The position numbers and the translations under genes were made by a program. Shown piece by piece: positions 59,009-64,000 of a stretch of DNA of 64,000 nt. The notes under the pieces are model-generated. The model was not told the origin of the DNA. It did not search any database and saw nothing but the letters and a program-made list of their open reading frames with translations. The first letter of the stretch is position 1; every line of letters begins with the position of its first letter. Origin of the DNA: BOG-1112 sp964611335 (GTDB lineage Bacteria > Bdellovibrionota_B > Oligoflexia > Oligoflexales > Bog-1112); the NCBI GenBank assembly GCA_964611335.1, contig CAZSXR010000002.1:62001-126000 (forward strand), read 5' to 3'.

Positions 59009-61723
59009 ATGAGAGAACTCTTAGTAAGATTTACAGGGCGAGTTAGCGAAATTTTTCAGGGTCGATCAAACAGTGTAAAATCAAAACAGGAAGAGACACG
59101 CATACACGATCAATTTGTATCTTTTGCCAATATGGAAAAAGACGCAATTTTGACGATGTTTAAAAGTTCGTTAGAAGGTTTAAATTCCAAAAGTGTTGAA
59201 ACGCTGCAAAAAGAATTCGGAACTAACGAGATTCTTAGAGAGAATTCTTCGGTTTGGCACGAAGAGCTTCTTGGTTCCATTAAGAATCCTTTTAATCTTC
59301 TACTTACAGCCATCGCTCTGATTTCCTATTTCACAGGAGATCTGGCTGGAGCAATTATTGTGGCTGTGATGATTTTTATAAGCGTCATTCTTTCTTTTAC
59401 ACAAGAATATAGATCCAACCGTGCTGCAGAAAAATTAAAAGCCATGGTTACAATGACTGCTACTGTGACACGAAAACGCCCTCTAGAAGACGAAGAATCG
59501 AGTTCTGAAATTTCAGATCCCGCTCAAAAATTTGAAATCCCCATTAAAGAATTAGTTCCTGGAGATATTATCCAACTCTCAGCAGGAGACATGCTTCCTG
59601 CTGACGTTTTTTTACTAAAATCTAAAGATTTATTTATTACACAGTCTGCTTTAACAGGAGAATCTCTGCCTGTTGAAAAACATGCCAACCCACGAGAGGA
59701 TCTAACCGACAATATACTTGAGCTTCAGAATATCTGTTTTATGGGAACGAGTGTGATCAGTGGAACGGCAACCGCTCTTGTATTGCAAACGGGAGCAAGG
59801 ACTTATTTTGGATCCATAGCAAAAAGCATTACGGGAAAGCGTGCCCTTACAAGTTTTGACAAAGGTATTTATAATTTTTCCTGGCTTATGTTGTATTTCA
59901 TGTTTGCCATGGCTCCTATAGTTCTTATCATCAACGGTTTCACAAAAGGAGATTGGACCGAAGCTTTTATGTTTACTCTTGCTGTTGCAGTTGGATTGAC
60001 ACCGGAAATGTTACCAATGATTGTGACTGTGAATCTCGCAGTAGGAGCGCGCAAGATGGCAAAAAAACATGTGATTGTGAAACGTCTTACTTCCATACAA
60101 AATTTCGGTGCTATGGATGTTCTTTGTACAGATAAGACAGGAACTTTAACTCAAGACAAAGTTATATTGCTCAAATGCGTAGATCCCAATGGAATAGAAG
60201 ATGAACTTAACATCATGCAATACGCCTATTTAAACAGTTACTACCAAACAGGGTTGAAAAATCTTCTTGACCATGCCGTTCTCAACCATGTGAAAGAAAA
60301 TGTTTCTCGCAAACCTCAGTCTCGTTATCGCAAAATCGATGAAATCCCCTTTGATTTTCAAAGACGTCGCATGTCGGTTGTTGTAGAAGAAGATGGAGAT
60401 GGACACCTTTTAATTTGCAAAGGCGCGTTGGAAGAAGTTCTCAAAGTAAGTTCTTCTGCTGAAATTCAAGGAAACAGAATTCCTCTTGATGAAACCGTTC
60501 ATGAAAGCATGTTAACTCTCGCTAAGGATTTTAGCGAGGATGGCTTGCGTGTTCTTGCTCTTGCTTACAAAGAAATGCCAAAAGATCGCAAAGAGTATTC
60601 CATAAGTGACGAATCCGAACTTATATTGCTTGGTTTTTTAGCCTTTCTAGATCCTCCTAAAGAAACCGCAGCACGCGCTATTGAAGCTTTGAACAAGCAT
60701 GGAGTGTCTGTAAAAGTTCTTACGGGAGATAACGAGTACGTTACGAGAAAGATTTGTAAAGAAGTGGGATTGAATGCGGACTCTATACTTTTAGGTCACG
60801 AAATAGAAAAAATGAGCAACGAGGAATTGGGAGAATATTCTGAAACACATTCCGTCTTTGCAAAACTCACACCTGCTCAAAAACAACGCATCATTCGTGC
60901 GATGCATGCAAAAGGCCACGTAGTTGGATTTTTGGGAGATGGAATCAACGATGCCCCCGCACTTAAAGAAGCCGATGTCGGTATTTCCGTAGATAACGCT
61001 GTCGATATTGCTAAGGAGTCCGCGGATATTATCCTCCTTGAAAAAAACTTGCTTGTTTTAGAGGAAGGCGCACTCGAAGGTCGTCGTGTTTTTGGTAACA
61101 TTGTGAAGTATCTACGTATGGGCGCCAGTTCGAATTTTGGAAATGTTTTTAGCGTCGTCGGCGCGAGTCTATTTTTGCCTTTTCTTCCTATTATGCCTAT
61201 ACAACTTCTGATTCAGAATTTACTTTACGATCTCTCACAAACTGCAATTCCATTCGACAAAGTAGACGATGAATACTTGCAAAAACCACGCAAATGGGAA
61301 ATTGCGGACATTCGACGCTATATGTTTTTTATTGGACCCGTAAGTTCCTTGTTTGACTATTTAACTTTTGCTCTCCTTTGGTTTTTCTTTGCTGCAAATT
61401 CCGAAACCCATCAGAACTTCTTCCAATCGGGTTGGTTTGTTGAAAGTTTGATCTCACAAACTTTGATCGTACACTTGCTTAGAACCAACAAAATTCCCTT
61501 TTTACAAAGCACTTCGTCGATGGCCCTTGGTTTTACGACTTTAACCGTCATTTTGATCGCAATTTACATCCCCTTTTCACCTTTTGCGGCACGCATTGGA
61601 CTAACTCCGCTACCCTTATCCTTCTTTTTCTGGTTAGTTCCTTTATTGCTAGCCTATGTAGTTCTTAGTCAGGTCGTGAAGAACTATTTGGTGAAACATC
61701 TCGAGGAAAAAGCTTCCTCTTAA
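59009..61723 (+). CDS. mgtA: magnesium-transporting P-type ATPase
   Basis: P-IIIB ATPase that imports Mg2+. 904 residues with the actuator TGES (ALTGESLPVE, about 215), the phosphorylation loop CTDKTGTLT (Asp375), KGALEEVL in the nucleotide domain, the hinge GDGINDAPALKEADVGI (about 645), and about ten membrane helices. No MgtC neighbour. A short hairpin GCTTCC/GGAAGC spans the stop codon. Confidence 0.93.
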   Translation: MRELLVRFTGRVSEIFQGRSNSVKSKQEETRIHDQFVSFANMEKDAILTMFKSSLEGLNSKSVETLQKEFGTNEILRENSSVWHEELLGSIKNPFNLLLTAIALISYFTGDLAGAIIVAVMIFISVILSFTQEYRSNRAAEKLKAMVTMTATVTRKRPLEDEESSSEISDPAQKFEIPIKELVPGDIIQLSAGDMLPADVFLLKSKDLFITQSALTGESLPVEKHANPREDLTDNILELQNICFMGTSVISGTATALVLQTGARTYFGSIAKSITGKRALTSFDKGIYNFSWLMLYFMFAMAPIVLIINGFTKGDWTEAFMFTLAVAVGLTPEMLPMIVTVNLAVGARKMAKKHVIVKRLTSIQNFGAMDVLCTDKTGTLTQDKVILLKCVDPNGIEDELNIMQYAYLNSYYQTGLKNLLDHAVLNHVKENVSRKPQSRYRKIDEIPFDFQRRRMSVVVEEDGDGHLLICKGALEEVLKVSSSAEIQGNRIPLDETVHESMLTLAKDFSEDGLRVLALAYKEMPKDRKEYSISDESELILLGFLAFLDPPKETAARAIEALNKHGVSVKVLTGDNEYVTRKICKEVGLNADSILLGHEIEKMSNEELGEYSETHSVFAKLTPAQKQRIIRAMHAKGHVVGFLGDGINDAPALKEADVGISVDNAVDIAKESADIILLEKNLLVLEEGALEGRRVFGNIVKYLRMGASSNFGNVFSVVGASLFLPFLPIMPIQLLIQNLLYDLSQTAIPFDKVDDEYLQKPRKWEIADIRRYMFFIGPVSSLFDYLTFALLWFFFAANSETHQNFFQSGWFVESLISQTLIVHLLRTNKIPFLQSTSSMALGFTTLTVILIAIYIPFSPFAARIGLTPLPLSFFFWLVPLLLAYVVLSQVVKNYLVKHLEEKASS

Positions 61724-61834
61724 AAAAGGAAGCACAAGCACACTGTACTCCGAAAAAAATTATTTAATTTTTTATGGGAATTTGCATCACTCTGCTATCC
61801 TATTGGTAGATCTTAAACAAAATGAGGACCGTTT

Positions 61835-63268
61835 ATGTTATTTGAGTCTTCGGGTAAAAAAACTTTAACTTGGGTCTTATCTCTCGGTGTGCTTGCATCC
61901 CTATTGACCTACTGTAAATCTCAGAAGTCAGAAACGAGCACACCTTCTTCTTCAGGTGTAGCACTCGGAACAGATCTTCAACAGCAGCTTAACGATAGAA
62001 TCCAAAAGATCGACGAACTGCTCCACAGCGCACCTACCGTTCCCACAAAAGATAAAGAGGGAAACACAGATTACGGCGCACAGGATTACAACAAGCTCGT
62101 AGACACACTTAAAACATTTAACCAAGAGCAGATGAAGGACTTATTTAACAGTCCTGCATTTGCAGGACTTACCGAAAGTTATAACCAGTTAAAGAATCAA
62201 ACACCCATCACCGTTACCAATACTGTGACAAGCACTGAGACAAGTACAGAAACAAGTACAAGCACCACAACAGATTCGAAATCCTCTGGGTATTTCTCTT
62301 GGATGTATTCACCTAGCGCTCCTGGAACTGTGCAACTGAGTGTTATGGGTACAGCTTTATTTATAGGAGTTGCGGTTTACAATGCAGCTCTTGCATTAGG
62401 TGCAGATGCCCCAAAAGCTGCACAAGTTTGGAATGACAGAAAATTCTTCAGCGGTGTAGTCTGGATGCGTACATTTGTAGGTTTGGGTCTTACCGTAGGC
62501 AATCTTATTGTTGCAGCATTGGGTTATACGGGAGATCTGACACAAGAACAGTACAACGATTTAACAGGAGCTTTTGCAATCATCGATGGTGTGACAACCA
62601 TGATGGTAGGGGCTTATCCACTTATTGAATCTGAAATTATAGCGCCCAAAATGATGAAAAAAAAATTGGACTATGGAGTCCGAGGAAATTTTGCTGATCT
62701 TTTTATAGACCCAAGAAAATATGGAACTAAATATCCTTCAACTGTGCATAATCAAGAATTTTGGAAGGAGTATTACGATATTATTGAAAAAGTTGAGATC
62801 GTTGAAGGAACAGAGACTGATAAAAATGGATATAAAAAAGTAACTGCCACATGTAAACCAGAATGCACTGCCGCTGAAAAGCAAAGAATCAAAGAAATGA
62901 ATTCGACGGGAGAAATAAATAAAGCATACGAAATTCATTCAGAAACCAAAAAGCCCACTAATACATGGAAGGAGTATTATTACTCAAAAGCAACTAAACA
63001 CCCAACGATGTTCAGCAATCCTTATAAAAAATTGGGACCTACCAACAAAAATCTGATGAGAGCCGGAATGGGAGCCGTCGTAGGATTTGGAGCTGTAGTC
63101 ACCGCAGCGGGTACTGCAGGCCTTATCATTGATCACTCACATTCGAATTCTACAGCGCTCGCTGAAGGAACGAATACTTCTTCTGATCCAAGACATGTAT
63201 ACTTCGAACAACTCGGAGCAGAGTTCCAAAAACTCTTTGAACTTCATAATCAAATCTACGCTCAATAA
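61835..63268 (+). CDS. hypothetical lipoprotein with internal membrane segments
   Basis: 477 residues. The signal peptide ends in LLTYC, a plausible lipobox, followed by a Ser/Thr-rich linker and a Thr-Ser-Glu repeat around 130-150 (TSTETSTETSTST). Hydrophobic segments near 170-190, 211-230, and 410-432. No family recognised. GAGG upstream of the ATG. Confidence 0.6.
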   Translation: MLFESSGKKTLTWVLSLGVLASLLTYCKSQKSETSTPSSSGVALGTDLQQQLNDRIQKIDELLHSAPTVPTKDKEGNTDYGAQDYNKLVDTLKTFNQEQMKDLFNSPAFAGLTESYNQLKNQTPITVTNTVTSTETSTETSTSTTTDSKSSGYFSWMYSPSAPGTVQLSVMGTALFIGVAVYNAALALGADAPKAAQVWNDRKFFSGVVWMRTFVGLGLTVGNLIVAALGYTGDLTQEQYNDLTGAFAIIDGVTTMMVGAYPLIESEIIAPKMMKKKLDYGVRGNFADLFIDPRKYGTKYPSTVHNQEFWKEYYDIIEKVEIVEGTETDKNGYKKVTATCKPECTAAEKQRIKEMNSTGEINKAYEIHSETKKPTNTWKEYYYSKATKHPTMFSNPYKKLGPTNKNLMRAGMGAVVGFGAVVTAAGTAGLIIDHSHSNSTALAEGTNTSSDPRHVYFEQLGAEFQKLFELHNQIYAQ

Positions 63269-63337
63269 ATCAAAGAAACTTGCTCTAAAGCTAGACACGT
63301 TATAGGCTTTTAGTAAACCAACTAGGAGCCTATACCC

Positions 63338-63964
63338 ATGAACAGAAAGTCTGGTGTCTTCGCCCTATTTCTACTGTCCTGTCAAAGCCCCGCATGGTCT
63401 TTTCAACGAAGTTCAAACACGATCAAACCTCTACCCGCAGACGGAGAAACATGTTTTAGCCCTGATGAACCTTGTTCTGAAAAACTTGTACGATTTATAG
63501 ACTCCGCAAAAAACAGTATTGAAGTTGCGATTTATTCCATCAATTTGGAGGAACTTGTCGACACACTGATAAAAAAGTCGGAGCATGTGAAAGTGCGAAT
63601 CATATGTGACAAGGTTCAATCCAAAGGGGTGAAATCTAAAGTGAAGCATCTTTTGGAAAGTGGTGTGAACATACGTTATGGAAAGCAAAAGGGGATCATG
63701 CACAATAAGTTTACAATCATCGATGACAAGATGATTGAAACTGGATCTTTCAATTATACTAATCATGCAAGCACTTCGAACGAGGAAAATCAAATTTACT
63801 TAGCAAATTCGAAAGTTGTGAATCGCTATGTAGATCGATTTTCCAAAATGTGGGAAAATGCTGTTGAAATCGACATTAGGGAGTTGACAAGAGAGATCGA
63901 GAGTGCGCAAAGCGATGAGGACCAAAGATCTCTTCCGGCACATCAGGGTGAACTTGGCTACTGA
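63338..63964 (+). CDS. exported phospholipase D-like nuclease
   Basis: 208 residues with a lipoprotein or secretion signal (FLLSCQS) and one HKD motif, MHNKFTIIDDKMIETGSFNYTNH (the HxK-x4-D and G-S-x-N pattern). A single HKD motif with this length is typical of Nuc-like endonucleases that act as dimers. AGGAG precedes the ATG. In a periplasmic or secreted setting it could degrade DNA. Confidence 0.88.
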   Translation: MNRKSGVFALFLLSCQSPAWSFQRSSNTIKPLPADGETCFSPDEPCSEKLVRFIDSAKNSIEVAIYSINLEELVDTLIKKSEHVKVRIICDKVQSKGVKSKVKHLLESGVNIRYGKQKGIMHNKFTIIDDKMIETGSFNYTNHASTSNEENQIYLANSKVVNRYVDRFSKMWENAVEIDIRELTREIESAQSDEDQRSLPAHQGELGY

Positions 63965-64000
63965 GTGCCATTTCTGCTGCTACAAAACCTGCCTGGAAGC

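Overview
The window reads as a chromosomal segment of a low-GC, AT-rich Gram-negative bacterium. Exported proteins and lipoproteins, a periplasmic lytic transglycosylase, a sigma-54 activator, a one-piece tmRNA and a clade II nitrous oxide reductase all fit that. The overall style resembles the Bdellovibrionota/Oligoflexia or other deltaproteobacteria-like lineages, but no marker here was compared with a database, so the taxonomic guess is weak.

Layout. 0-11.4 kb: the end of an adenosine deaminase gene, small exported proteins, a FluC/CrcB fluoride channel, and a compact nos operon read leftwards from 9.4 kb (nosZ, a membrane protein, nosL, nosD, nosF, nosY). These genes reduce N2O to N2 and build and supply copper to NosZ. 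A methyltransferase and a lipoprotein follow. 11.7-41.3 kb: a large accessory region. 41.3-64 kb: conserved chromosome with the tmRNA gene, a three-gene membrane/hydrolase cluster, an Fe-S oxidoreductase, rpmF-fabD, the translation operon rpsB-tsf-pyrH-frr, a sigma-54 activator, envelope polysaccharide genes, an OmpR-like regulator, a lytic transglycosylase, an MgtA-type ATPase, a lipoprotein and a PLD nuclease.

The accessory region looks like a pile-up of islands that use the 3' end of the tmRNA gene as attachment site. The intact site is at 41260-41282, a perfect 23-bp copy lies at 32057-32079, and degraded copies lie near 26896 and 11762. Similar TTGACT direct repeats with an 11-bp period sit beside three of them. 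The rightmost island (32.06-41.26 kb) is complete: integrase, excisionase, Prim-Pol/DUF3987 replication protein, XRE repressor, a structured non-coding region, and a defence operon with overlapping genes (DNA methylase, PaeR7I/XhoI-like endonuclease, DUF262 protein, HEPN RNase). The left part (11.8-32 kb) carries BrnT/BrnA, a self-regulated Fic protein, mobile mystery proteins A/B, and an HTH-Panacea (DUF4065) antitoxin followed by a SIR2-like protein. It also holds a GrpB/reductase/kinase/MepB cassette, a DUF4246 oxygenase, and a graveyard of insertion sequences: IS66 inside ISL3, an IS4 element with two amber codons, small derived elements, and a dispersed 25-bp repeat.

The best candidates for a poorly described system are the HTH-Panacea/SIR2 pair with its two phased operators (28.29-30.29 kb) and the fused restriction/DUF262/HEPN operon (32.26-36.18 kb). 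All calls come from reading motifs; no similarity search was run.
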